A stretch of DNA of 7,524 bases from an uncultured cyanobacterium (GTDB lineage: Bacteria; Cyanobacteriota; Cyanobacteriia; PCC-6307; Cyanobiaceae). Shown piece by piece: positions 1 to 6,448 of this stretch. The notes under the pieces are model-generated. The model worked only from the letters and a program-made list of their open reading frames with translations. It searched no databases and had not been told where the DNA came from. The position numbers were made by a program, and so were the translations under genes. The stretch lies in the NCBI GenBank assembly GCA_903928835.1, contig CAIYSK010000122.1, positions 1 to 7,524 of the forward strand, read 5' to 3'. Positions within the stretch are counted from its first letter, which is position 1. Every line of letters begins with the position of its first letter.

Positions 1-954
1 CGCCACCAGGGCCGTGAGCTCAGGGTCGTTGTGCACGGGGGGGGAAATGCAGCGGTAATGCACCCGGGCCTCACCGCCATGGCCTTTGCACAGGGCCTGC
101 ACGGTGTCTTCAATCCAGGCCGGCAGTTGGGCATGGAGTTCCGTATCCAGGCACCGCACCGTGCCCAGAAGGCGCACGTGGTCGGCGATCACGTTGAAAG
201 CCTTGCCTCCTTCAATTTTGCCAAAGCTCACCACCACGGGATGGAGGGCATCGAGCTGGCGGCTGATCGCCTCCTGCAGCCCACTCACCACCCGGGCCGC
301 AATCCAGATGGCATCGGTGGATTGGTGGGGCCGGGCGCCATGGCCGCCCTCCCCCAGCACCTCCACCTCCAGCTCACCCGCCGCAGCCGTCAAGCTGCCG
401 CTGCGCACGCCGATCGTGCCGGCCGCCAGGCTTGGGAAGACATGCACCCCAAATAGGGCTTCCACCCCGTCCATGGCGCCATCGGCGCGCATCCAACTGG
501 CGCCCTCCGCCGTTTCCTCGGCGGGTTGAAACAGCAGCCGCACCCGGGCAGTGAGCCCATGGGGATCGCTCTGCCAGAGCGCCCCCAGCAGTTGGGCCAC
601 GCCTAGGCCCACCACCGTGTGCATGTCGTGGCCACAGGCGTGCATCAAGCCCTGGTGCACCGAGGCGTAATCCAGGCCGGAGCGCTCTTCCACCGGCAGG
701 GCATCCATGTCCACCCGCAGGGCCACCAGGGGCACCCCGGGCCCCGACGGACCCAGCTCCGCCAGCACCCCGGTGCGGCCCACCCCTTCACGCACTTGCC
801 AACCCCAGCGGCGCAATTCACCGGCCACCAAGGCGGCAGTTTGCTGCTCGTGGCCACTGAGCTCGGGGTGGCGGTGGATGTGGCGCCGCAGCTGAATCAG
901 CTCGGGCAAGGCCCCTTCAAGGGTTTGATCCAGCCCCAGGCTCTGCCAGCGCAT
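1..954 (-). CDS. M20-family metal-dependent amidohydrolase (N-acyl-amino-acid / hippurate hydrolase type), 3' end cut by window edge
   Basis: The visible 318 residues read as a dinuclear-metal M20 amidohydrolase, a cytosolic family that removes acyl groups from N-acylated amino acids (hippurate hydrolase, IAA-amino acid hydrolase and relatives). Visible motifs in order are HRHPELSGHE (27-36), RVDMDALPVEE (80-90), MHACGHDMH (104-112, with the family's Cys107 and His109 metal ligands), FQPAEE (142-147, catalytic and metal-binding Glu), GVHVFP (169-174, His171), and the dimerisation-domain stretch GEGGHGARPH (201-210) followed by FNVIADHVRLLGTVR. Family members are about 390-400 residues, so roughly the last 75, including the final metal-binding His, lie beyond the left edge. 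The ATG at 954 is supported by GGAG (963-960) five bases upstream, and it overlaps the TGA of the TPR gene by one base (TGATG), so translation is probably coupled. The family is certain; the physiological substrate cannot be read from the sequence. Confidence 0.93.
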   Translation of the reverse strand, partial: MRWQSLGLDQTLEGALPELIQLRRHIHRHPELSGHEQQTAALVAGELRRWGWQVREGVGRTGVLAELGPSGPGVPLVALRVDMDALPVEERSGLDYASVHQGLMHACGHDMHTVVGLGVAQLLGALWQSDPHGLTARVRLLFQPAEETAEGASWMRADGAMDGVEALFGVHVFPSLAAGTIGVRSGSLTAAAGELEVEVLGEGGHGARPHQSTDAIWIAARVVSGLQEAISRQLDALHPVVVSFGKIEGGKAFNVIADHVRLLGTVRCLDTELHAQLPAWIEDTVQALCKGHGGEARVHYRCISPPVHNDPELTALVA

Positions 955-1736
955 CACGACTCCAAGGCCAAAAATTGCTCGAGGGCTGCCACCGGCTTGG
1001 GAGGACAACGGCGCGTTTCCAGCAACCATTCTCCCTGGCGGTAGCGCGGATCCAAACCCGACGCCGCGGCCCAGTTGCTCTCAGCCTCGCCCTTGGCCCC
1101 TTTCTGCCAGAGCAAGGCCGTCAGAGCCGCCCTGGCATCGGCAAACAGGGGGTAACGGCGGATCAGGTTGCGCAATTCCTTTTCGGCATCGGCCAGATCA
1201 TCGAGCTGAAAGGCAGCCAGCGCCGTGCTGGAGCGGGCCATGGCAAAGCCGGGGCGGGCTTCGGCAGCCGCCGCAAATGACTCTCGGGCCGCCGACCAAT
1301 CCCCCAGCGAACCCTGCACATTGCCCAGGTTGTAAAGGGCTGAAGCCCGGGGTTCGCCAGCTGCCGCTTGCTCCACTGGGTCAGGGAAGTGCTCCAGGAT
1401 CCAGCGGTAGTCGGCCTCGGCCGCCGCCCATTGGCCCAGGGCCTCTTCGGCGGTGCCGCGGTTGAGGTGGGGATCGGGGTTATCGGGAGCCAGCTCCATG
1501 GAGCGAACTTGATCGGCAATCGCCGCCTGGGGATCGCCCAAGGCCAACTGCACAATGCCGCGGTTGCTCCAGGCCGCCGCATCGCTTGGGGCCCGCTCCA
1601 GCACCTGGTTCCAGAGGGGCAGGGCCTGGGCAAAATCGCCGTTGCGGCTGGCGTTGAGTGCCTGGTCAAACAGCTGGGGAACTGTCAACTGGATAGCCAA
1701 TTGCACGCTCAGCAACAGGGCAACAAAGCCGCTCAT
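954..1736 (-). CDS. Tetratricopeptide-repeat protein with N-terminal hydrophobic/signal segment
   Basis: This 260-residue protein begins with an uncharged hydrophobic segment (about residues 2-19, [14 protein letters not shown] at its core), which looks like a signal peptide or membrane anchor although it lacks basic residues before the core. The rest is helical TPR repeat: about 20-52, 53-86 ([19 protein letters not shown] gives a near-consensus repeat), 87-118, 131-164 ([18 protein letters not shown]), 165-198 and 199-231, then a short tail. TPR arrays are protein-binding scaffolds. If the N-terminus is exported, it would act in the periplasm or thylakoid lumen; this is inference. The start ATG overlaps the ruvB stop as ATGA (1736-1733) with no clear Shine-Dalgarno, which suggests translation by re-initiation after ruvB. 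Its own stop overlaps the amidohydrolase start. No partner is identifiable from sequence. Confidence 0.88.
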   Translation of the reverse strand: MSGFVALLLSVQLAIQLTVPQLFDQALNASRNGDFAQALPLWNQVLERAPSDAAAWSNRGIVQLALGDPQAAIADQVRSMELAPDNPDPHLNRGTAEEALGQWAAAEADYRWILEHFPDPVEQAAAGEPRASALYNLGNVQGSLGDWSAARESFAAAAEARPGFAMARSSTALAAFQLDDLADAEKELRNLIRRYPLFADARAALTALLWQKGAKGEAESNWAAASGLDPRYRQGEWLLETRRCPPKPVAALEQFLALES

Positions 1737-2818
1737 GCCGCCGCATCAATCGGGCTGCCTTCAGGGGGCCAACCCAAATGCAACCGCCCGGCGGGGGTCA
1801 CCATGCGGCCCCTAGGGGTGCGTTGCAAAAAGCCGAGTTGCAGCAGATAGGGCTCCACCACCGACTCCAGGGTGGATGCGTCTTCCCCCAGGCCTGCGGC
1901 CAGGGTGTCCAAACCCACCGGCCCTCCGCCATAGCCCTCCAGCACCAGGGTGAGCAGGCGCCGATCACTGGCATCGAGGCCCCGCCCATCGACCCGGTGC
2001 AGGCTCAGGGCCTGATCCACAAGAGCGGCGCCGATGCGGCCATGGCCCTGCACGGAGGCCACATCCCGCACCCGCCGCAGCAATCGGTTGGCAATCCGGG
2101 GCGTGCCCCGGCAGCGCCTGGCAACCTCCAACGCCGCCTCCGAGTCCAACTCCAACTGCAAGAGCCCCGCCGCCCGCTGAACAATCGCCTGGAGATCCTC
2201 GAGGCCGTAAAACTCCAGCCGCTGGATCAGGCCGAAGCGATCCCGCAGGGGCGAGCTCAACGAACCGGCCCTGGTGGTGGCCCCCACCAGGGTGAATGGG
2301 GCCAGGGGCAGGGTGCGGGTGCGGGCCGTGGTGCCCTTGCCCACGGTGAGATCGAGGCGAAAGTCCTCCATGGCCGGGTAGAGGATTTCTTCGGCGACCC
2401 GGTTGAGCCGGTGGATCTCATCAATAAAAAGCAGCTCCTGGGGCTGGAGGTTCACCAGCAGGCCCACGATGTCGCGGGGGCGCTCCAGGGCCGGGGCACT
2501 GGTGATGCGGCAGCGCACGCCAAGTTCTTCGGCCAGCACCAGGGCCATGGTGGTTTTGCCCAGGCCCGGGGGGCCATAGAGCAGCACGTGGTCGAGGGCT
2601 TCCTGGCGGCAGCGGGTGGCCTCAATGGCGATGCCCAGCACCTGCTTGAGCTCGCTTTGGCCGATGTAGTCGGCGAGCCGCTTGGGCCTGAGGCTGTCTT
2701 CCCGGGCAGGGGCCTGTTCCTCAATGGGCGCGGGATCCACCAGCCGCGGGCTCTCCATGGGCTTGGTCGCCCGGGGGAGGCCACCGGAAGCAGGAGATCC
2801 CGAGGAAACAATCGCCAT
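1733..2818 (-). CDS. ruvB: Holliday junction branch-migration ATPase RuvB
   Basis: RuvB is the hexameric AAA+ motor that, loaded by RuvA, drives branch migration of Holliday junctions before RuvC cleavage. From the chosen ATG the protein is 361 residues, usual for cyanobacterial RuvB with a longer N-terminal tail (RLADYIGQ begins at 47). Visible are Walker [10 protein letters not shown] (82-90), Walker [10 protein letters not shown] (129-137), sensor 1 GATTR (179-183), the arginine-finger segment SPLRDRFG (189-196), the sensor-2 stretch [12 protein letters not shown] (238-249), and the C-terminal winged helix with [14 protein letters not shown] (294-307) and [17 protein letters not shown] (322-338). 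The frame stays open upstream to a TTG at 2971, but that would run into smpB on the opposite strand and add 51 cysteine-rich residues unlike RuvB; the ATG at 2818 is therefore preferred despite having no strong Shine-Dalgarno. It is the first gene of a three-gene overlapping run. Confidence 0.97.
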   Translation of the reverse strand: MAIVSSGSPASGGLPRATKPMESPRLVDPAPIEEQAPAREDSLRPKRLADYIGQSELKQVLGIAIEATRCRQEALDHVLLYGPPGLGKTTMALVLAEELGVRCRITSAPALERPRDIVGLLVNLQPQELLFIDEIHRLNRVAEEILYPAMEDFRLDLTVGKGTTARTRTLPLAPFTLVGATTRAGSLSSPLRDRFGLIQRLEFYGLEDLQAIVQRAAGLLQLELDSEAALEVARRCRGTPRIANRLLRRVRDVASVQGHGRIGAALVDQALSLHRVDGRGLDASDRRLLTLVLEGYGGGPVGLDTLAAGLGEDASTLESVVEPYLLQLGFLQRTPRGRMVTPAGRLHLGWPPEGSPIDAAA

Positions 2819-2881
2819 ACAGCGAGGGTACCGGGGGCTATCTAGGGTCGGGAAGATCTCGGCGACGCACGCGCAGTAGCA
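2819..2881. promoter_or_regulatory. Divergent intergenic region between ruvB and smpB
   Basis: These 63 bases separate two start codons that face away from each other, so both promoters must lie here or inside the neighbouring gene starts. The only AT-richer patch is around 2838-2845. It reads TATCTA on the plus strand (2839-2844) and TAGATA on the minus strand, each a weak -10-like match, without a recognisable -35 at the usual spacing. Neither gene has a good Shine-Dalgarno here. The promoter role is inferred from geometry, not from a convincing motif. Confidence 0.35.
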
Positions 2882-3379
2882 ATGGCAAAGGGGGGAGGCA
2901 AGAAAAGCGCCAAGGCCCTGCGCGATGCTGCCAACAAGCTGTTGGCCGACAACCGCTTCGCCCGGCACCAATACGAGATTCTCGAAACCCTGGAGTGCGG
3001 CGCCGAATTGCTCGGCACCGAGGTGAAATCAATCCGGGCCGGCCAGGTGAACCTGCGGGATGGTTTTTGCCTGATCCGCAAAGGCGAACTGCAGTTGCAC
3101 AACGTGCACATCTCGCCCCACAGCCATGCCGGGGCCTACTTCAACCACGAACCCCTGCGCACCCGCAAGCTGCTGGCCCACCGCCGCGAAATCGAAAAAC
3201 TGCGGATCGCCCTAGACCAAAAAGGACTCACCCTGATCCCGCTCAACCTCCACCTCAAGGGGTCCTGGATCAAGTTCACCATTGGCCTGGGCAAGGGCCG
3301 CAAGCTGCACGACAAACGCCATGAGGAGCGCCGCAAGCAGGACATCAAGGACGCCAAGCAGGCCATCGCCAGGATCTAA
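2882..3379 (+). CDS. smpB: SsrA (tmRNA)-binding protein SmpB
   Basis: SmpB binds tmRNA and delivers it to stalled ribosomes for trans-translation, where its C-terminal tail occupies the decoding centre and mRNA channel. The 165-residue product shows the OB-fold core starting at [12 protein letters not shown] (24-35), followed by [15 protein letters not shown] (40-54), the NLRDGFC and LIRKGEL strands (57-70), HNVHISPH (73-80), [12 protein letters not shown] (93-104), and the basic tail [18 protein letters not shown] (137-154), which is the functional tail of the family. The N-terminus carries about 23 Lys/Ala-rich residues before the core, including GGGKKSAK, a common extension. There is no clear Shine-Dalgarno before the ATG. 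The gene diverges from ruvB and ends 9 bases from the convergent kinase-like gene. The tmRNA gene itself is not visible in this window. Confidence 0.97.
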   Translation: MAKGGGKKSAKALRDAANKLLADNRFARHQYEILETLECGAELLGTEVKSIRAGQVNLRDGFCLIRKGELQLHNVHISPHSHAGAYFNHEPLRTRKLLAHRREIEKLRIALDQKGLTLIPLNLHLKGSWIKFTIGLGKGRKLHDKRHEERRKQDIKDAKQAIARI

Positions 3380-3395
3380 CTGGTGGCCCTATGGC
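3361..3395. terminator. Imperfect GC-rich hairpin on the convergent smpB / kinase-like junction
   Basis: The last codons of smpB, its stop and the 9-base gap can fold. CCAG (3369-3372) pairs with CTGG (3380-3383) around a 7-base loop holding the smpB stop, and GGCCA (3361-3365) pairs with TGGCC (3384-3388) across a 3-base bulge. An alternative outer stem pairs GCCAT (3362-3366) with ATGGC (3391-3395). It is usable from either strand and sits right after both stop codons. No T-run follows on either side, so it is not a classical intrinsic terminator; a bidirectional transcription or RNA-stability role is inference. Confidence 0.3.
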
Positions 3396-5356
3396 GTGGG
3401 AGGTGGCGGCTCCAGGGGGGGCGGCGGCTCCGATCCCTGGGGAGTCGCTGGGGTCGTCCCCGATGAGGTGGGTGGCGTCGTGGGCTGGAGCCGGGGCGCC
3501 GGCGGGTCGGCCCGCAGCGACAGGGTGATCAAACCAGGGGCAACCCCCTCGTTGGTGACCAGCAGTTGGACAGGCGAGCGGGGCTGGCCCCCCAGGCTCA
3601 CCACCCGCAGCGGCCCCTTGGCCTCGAGCAAGCTTCCCTCGGCACTGAAAACGCTCATCTGCATGAGCGGCGAACCATTCACCCCCAGTACCAGGCGATA
3701 GCCGGCCGGCAGGCGCACGGGGAACAGGCGGGCACCGCCGGCATCCACCTGGGCCGAAAGCACCCGGGTTTCCATCGGCTGGGCCTGGATCGCCTCAATC
3801 TGCACATTGGTGAGGCTCTGCTCCGCTGCGGCAAACCAGAGCTGGCGGAAGGGTTCCTGCGGAATGTCTGAACCGGGCCTGCCCGGCAACAGATTCTGGG
3901 CACTGCCCGACACCAGCTGGCGCAGGACCGACGGGCTCAACCCCTGGCTGACCAAAGCGCTTTGACGCCGCTGCCAATCGCCCTCGCTGAAGCTGCCAAG
4001 GCGCCGGCGAATGTCGAGCGGCAGTTGCTCAACCCGAGCGAGCCATTCCTCGGCCAATTCGTTCCAAACCTTGCGCAGGGGGGCGTCGTCCAGGGAATCG
4101 CTGGGCAGGCGGCCACCCCGCTCCGGGAACTGGGCGAGCAACCCCGCATCCACCAATTTCAAGAACCAAGCCCGATCCACCTGCAGGGCCCTTAGGCGAT
4201 TGAGCAGCTCCTGGCGCTGGTCCACCTCCGCCGGCGGCAGGCTCCTGGGCAACTCCAGGGAGGTTTGGGATTTGGGCAACACAAACTTGCCCCGGCTCAG
4301 CCACAGCCAACCCAGGGCGGTACCCACCACCGCCGAAATCACCAGGGCAATCACCACCGGCCACACGCCCCCCTCAGCCGCTTCCTCCCGCTCGTCGGCT
4401 CGGGTACGCATGGGAGAGGAAGCCACCGGCGCGCTTGCGGGGTCAGCCGGGGTTGGAGTCAGGGGCGGCAGCTGGGGCTCGGTCGCAGGAGGCTCCGGTG
4501 CAGCAGGCTCGGGTGCTGATGCTGGCGCTGCAGCAACTGGCGCAGGGGGCACCAGGGCCACGGTGCGATCGGCCCGGGGTACGGGCCCGGTGCTCTCGGG
4601 CATCGCCAAGCTTTGAAAGGCCGCCAGGGCCTGGGCAGCGGAAGCAAAACGGGATGCGGGATCCCGCTGCAGCAACCGCTCCAACTGGGCCTGTAGCTCA
4701 GGATGGTCGCCAAGGGCTGCCGGCCAACGCCAATCCAGGCTCACCGGATCGAGCAGCTGGGCCGGTGCATCGCCACTGAGCAGCACCAGGGCAAAGGCGC
4801 CGAGGGCATACAGGTCCATCCAGCGCTCGGGCGCGGCGGCGCTGGCCAATTCCGGCGGGCCATAGCCGGGCGTCACGCAGGCCTTGCCGCACACCAGGCC
4901 GTAATCGAGCAGCACCGGCAGGCCATCGCTCTCCCGGCGCAACACATTGGCGGGGCAGAGATCACCGTGCACCAGCTCCTGGCTGTGCAGCACGGCCACC
5001 ACAGGCAGCAACTGGCGCAACAGCAGCAACACCTCACCGGCCCCAAACACCAATTGGCGTTCAGCGCGGGCCTCAAGCAACTGCTGGTAGGTGCGGCCCG
5101 CCTGCCACTCCCGCACCAACCACAGCTGATCACCGGCGGTGATCGCCCCCCCCAGGCGGGGCACCTGGGGATGGAGAACCCCTTGCAGACGGATCCAGAG
5201 CTGGCGGGCTGTGGCCTGGTCCTGGTCGGGGCCCAGTTGCCTCAGGGCCACCGGAGCATTGCTGGCCAACTGGTCACTGGCCCGCCAGAGCTTGCCCTGG
5301 GGCCCCTCACTCAGGCATTGCTCCAGCCGATAGCGCTCGCCAATCAAAGGGGCCAT
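3389..5356 (-). CDS. Membrane-anchored Ser/Thr kinase-like protein with degenerate active site (probable pseudokinase) and large C-terminal domain
   Basis: The 655-residue protein has a eukaryotic-type kinase fold (about 9-250), a Pro/Ala-rich linker (254-330), one transmembrane helix (332-353, WPVVIALVISAVVGTALGW) and an extracytoplasmic part (354-655). Conserved: a relaxed glycine loop SEGPQGK (16-22), HGDLCPAN (130-137) with Asp132 and Asn137, DYG in place of DFG (151-153), PPEL (167-170) in place of APE, the DLYALG helix (181-186) and Arg236. Lost: the VAxK lysine is Arg39 (VALR), the alpha-C region 46-60 has no Glu, and the DLKPEN lysine is Cys134. The C-terminal part is helical to about 530, then beta-rich (541-615, possibly PPC-like), then a proline-rich tail. 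The ATG is supported by GGAGG (5368-5364) seven bases upstream and overlaps the cysteine synthase stop as TGATG. The kinase fold is certain; catalytic activity is doubtful, and nucleotide binding or scaffolding is an alternative role. Confidence 0.9.
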   Translation of the reverse strand: MAPLIGERYRLEQCLSEGPQGKLWRASDQLASNAPVALRQLGPDQDQATARQLWIRLQGVLHPQVPRLGGAITAGDQLWLVREWQAGRTYQQLLEARAERQLVFGAGEVLLLLRQLLPVVAVLHSQELVHGDLCPANVLRRESDGLPVLLDYGLVCGKACVTPGYGPPELASAAAPERWMDLYALGAFALVLLSGDAPAQLLDPVSLDWRWPAALGDHPELQAQLERLLQRDPASRFASAAQALAAFQSLAMPESTGPVPRADRTVALVPPAPVAAAPASAPEPAAPEPPATEPQLPPLTPTPADPASAPVASSPMRTRADEREEAAEGGVWPVVIALVISAVVGTALGWLWLSRGKFVLPKSQTSLELPRSLPPAEVDQRQELLNRLRALQVDRAWFLKLVDAGLLAQFPERGGRLPSDSLDDAPLRKVWNELAEEWLARVEQLPLDIRRRLGSFSEGDWQRRQSALVSQGLSPSVLRQLVSGSAQNLLPGRPGSDIPQEPFRQLWFAAAEQSLTNVQIEAIQAQPMETRVLSAQVDAGGARLFPVRLPAGYRLVLGVNGSPLMQMSVFSAEGSLLEAKGPLRVVSLGGQPRSPVQLLVTNEGVAPGLITLSLRADPPAPRLQPTTPPTSSGTTPATPQGSEPPPPLEPPPPTP

Positions 5357-6369
5357 CAGATCGCCTCCACCAGGGCCCGTTGGGGCTGCTGGAGCCCCTT
5401 CGTCGCCAGCCAGTCGCCGTCATAGAGGCGTGATCGGTAGCGATCCCCGCTGTCACACAGCACCGTAACGATGGTGTGGCCAGGACCCAAGCGCCGGGCC
5501 GTTTCCACAGCCCCAGCCACGTTGATGCCCACGGAGCCCCCCAGGAACAGGCCCTCCCGCCACAGCAGTTGGTAGATGGTGTCGAGGGCCGACTGGTCGT
5601 CGATGCGCACGGCGGCGTCGATGGGTGCGCCCTCCAGATTGGCGGTCACCCGGCTGTTGCCAATCCCTTCGGTGATGGAACTGCCATCCATGGCCAGCTC
5701 GCCCCCTTTGGCCCAGCTGTAGAGGGCACTGCCATGGGGGTCGGCCAACACGCACTGCACCTGGGGGTTCTGCTGCTTGAGATAGAGCGCCACCCCCGCA
5801 TAGGTGCCGCCGGTACCCGTGGCCGCCACCCAGGCATCCACCTTGCCGGCGGTCTGCCGCCAGATCTCGGGGCCAGTGCTGTTGAAGTGGGCCCTGCGAT
5901 TGGCCAGGTTGTCGAATTGGTTGGCCCACACGGCCCCGGGGATTTCGGCGGCGATGCGGCCCGAAAGCCGCACATAGTTGTTGGGGTCGCGGTAGGGAAC
6001 GGCGGGCACCGTGCGCACCTCAGCCCCGAGGCTGCGCAGCAGGCCAATCTTCTCCGCCGACTGGGTATCGGGAATCACGATCAAGGCCTTGTAGCCCCGG
6101 GCATTGCAGAGATGGGCCAGGCCAATGCCCGTGTTGCCGGCAGTTCCCTCCACCACGGTGCCGCCGGGCTTCAGCAGGCCCTCCTGCTCGGCTTCCAGAA
6201 GAATTCCCAAGGCCGCCCGGTCCTTGACCGAGCCCCCGGGGTTCATGAATTCCGCCTTGCCAAGGATTTCGCAACCCGTGAGCTCACTCAGGCCATGCAG
6301 CCGGATCAGGGGCGTTTCGCCAACGGCCCCCACAAATCCATCGGTGATCCCCAAAGCGCTGCCGCCCAT
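5356..6369 (-). CDS. cysK: Cysteine synthase (O-acetylserine sulfhydrylase family, TAGNTG variant)
   Basis: This is a cytosolic PLP fold-type II enzyme that most likely joins sulfide to O-acetylserine to give cysteine. In the 337-residue product one sees VGETPLIRL (16-24), the PLP lysine Lys49 in NPGGSVKDRAA (43-53), the substrate loop TAGNTG (76-81), the phosphate-binding loop GTGGT (185-189), SSITEGIGNSR (230-240), LGGSVGIN (276-283) and CDSGDRY (305-311) holding the Ser that contacts the pyridine nitrogen. The usual substrate loop is TSGNTG; here Ser is Ala, so this belongs to a distinct subgroup rather than to the Escherichia coli CysK type, and the exact acceptor or sulfur donor is less certain. 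The frame also opens with a TTG at 6390; the ATG at 6369 is preferred because it starts just before the family's N-terminus, though neither has a good Shine-Dalgarno. It leads a two-gene operon with the kinase-like gene and diverges from egtB. Confidence 0.92.
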   Translation of the reverse strand: MGGSALGITDGFVGAVGETPLIRLHGLSELTGCEILGKAEFMNPGGSVKDRAALGILLEAEQEGLLKPGGTVVEGTAGNTGIGLAHLCNARGYKALIVIPDTQSAEKIGLLRSLGAEVRTVPAVPYRDPNNYVRLSGRIAAEIPGAVWANQFDNLANRRAHFNSTGPEIWRQTAGKVDAWVAATGTGGTYAGVALYLKQQNPQVQCVLADPHGSALYSWAKGGELAMDGSSITEGIGNSRVTANLEGAPIDAAVRIDDQSALDTIYQLLWREGLFLGGSVGINVAGAVETARRLGPGHTIVTVLCDSGDRYRSRLYDGDWLATKGLQQPQRALVEAI

Positions 6370-6448
6370 GGCGCTGGCCTGTTCAAACAATTGGCTGTGG
6401 CGGGATCGTAGGCAAGCTCCCTATGGTCGGGCCTGACTTGGGCGGTTG
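6370..6448. promoter_or_regulatory. Divergent intergenic region between cysK and egtB
   Basis: These 79 bases lie between two outward-reading genes and must supply both promoters. Weak -10-like hexamers are TATGGT on the plus strand (6422-6427, four of six matches) for egtB, and TACGAT on the minus strand (6410-6405, four of six) for cysK. The latter would give a leader of roughly 30 bases to the cysK ATG. No matching -35 boxes, operator palindrome or riboswitch fold was recognised. A shared control of both sulfur genes is possible by position only. Confidence 0.35.

Noticed and set aside
37..44. Run of eight G (C on the coding strand) in the amidohydrolase, a possible phase-variable tract.
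   Set aside because: It simply encodes Pro-Pro in an in-frame ISPPVHND segment and a single tract in a GC-rich housekeeping-type gene is weak evidence for slippage control.
1778..2845. Long open frame of about 355 residues on the plus strand opposite ruvB.
   Set aside because: It is an antisense shadow of a high-GC coding region: Gln/Gly/His-rich composition, no recognisable motif, and it lies entirely over a certain ruvB.
2819..2971. A longer RuvB starting at TTG 2971, adding 51 N-terminal residues.
   Set aside because: It would overlap the well-supported smpB start region on the other strand and adds a Cys-rich stretch ([12 protein letters not shown]) not typical of RuvB; the ATG at 2818 gives a family-like N-terminus.
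3411..3441. Inverted repeat CCAGGG...CCCTGG near the 3' end of the kinase-like gene as a terminator.
   Set aside because: Only 6 pairs with a 19-base loop, inside codons for the Pro-rich tail, and no T-run; best explained by the repetitive proline codons.
6369..6390. Cysteine synthase start at TTG 6390 (344 residues).
   Set aside because: Possible but less likely: no Shine-Dalgarno, rarer start codon, and the seven extra residues lie before the conserved N-terminus; kept as an alternative to ATG 6369.
5476..6411. Long open frame of about 311 residues on the plus strand opposite cysK.
   Set aside because: Shadow of cysK with low-complexity His/Gly/Ala composition and no domain; it would also occupy the divergent promoter region.
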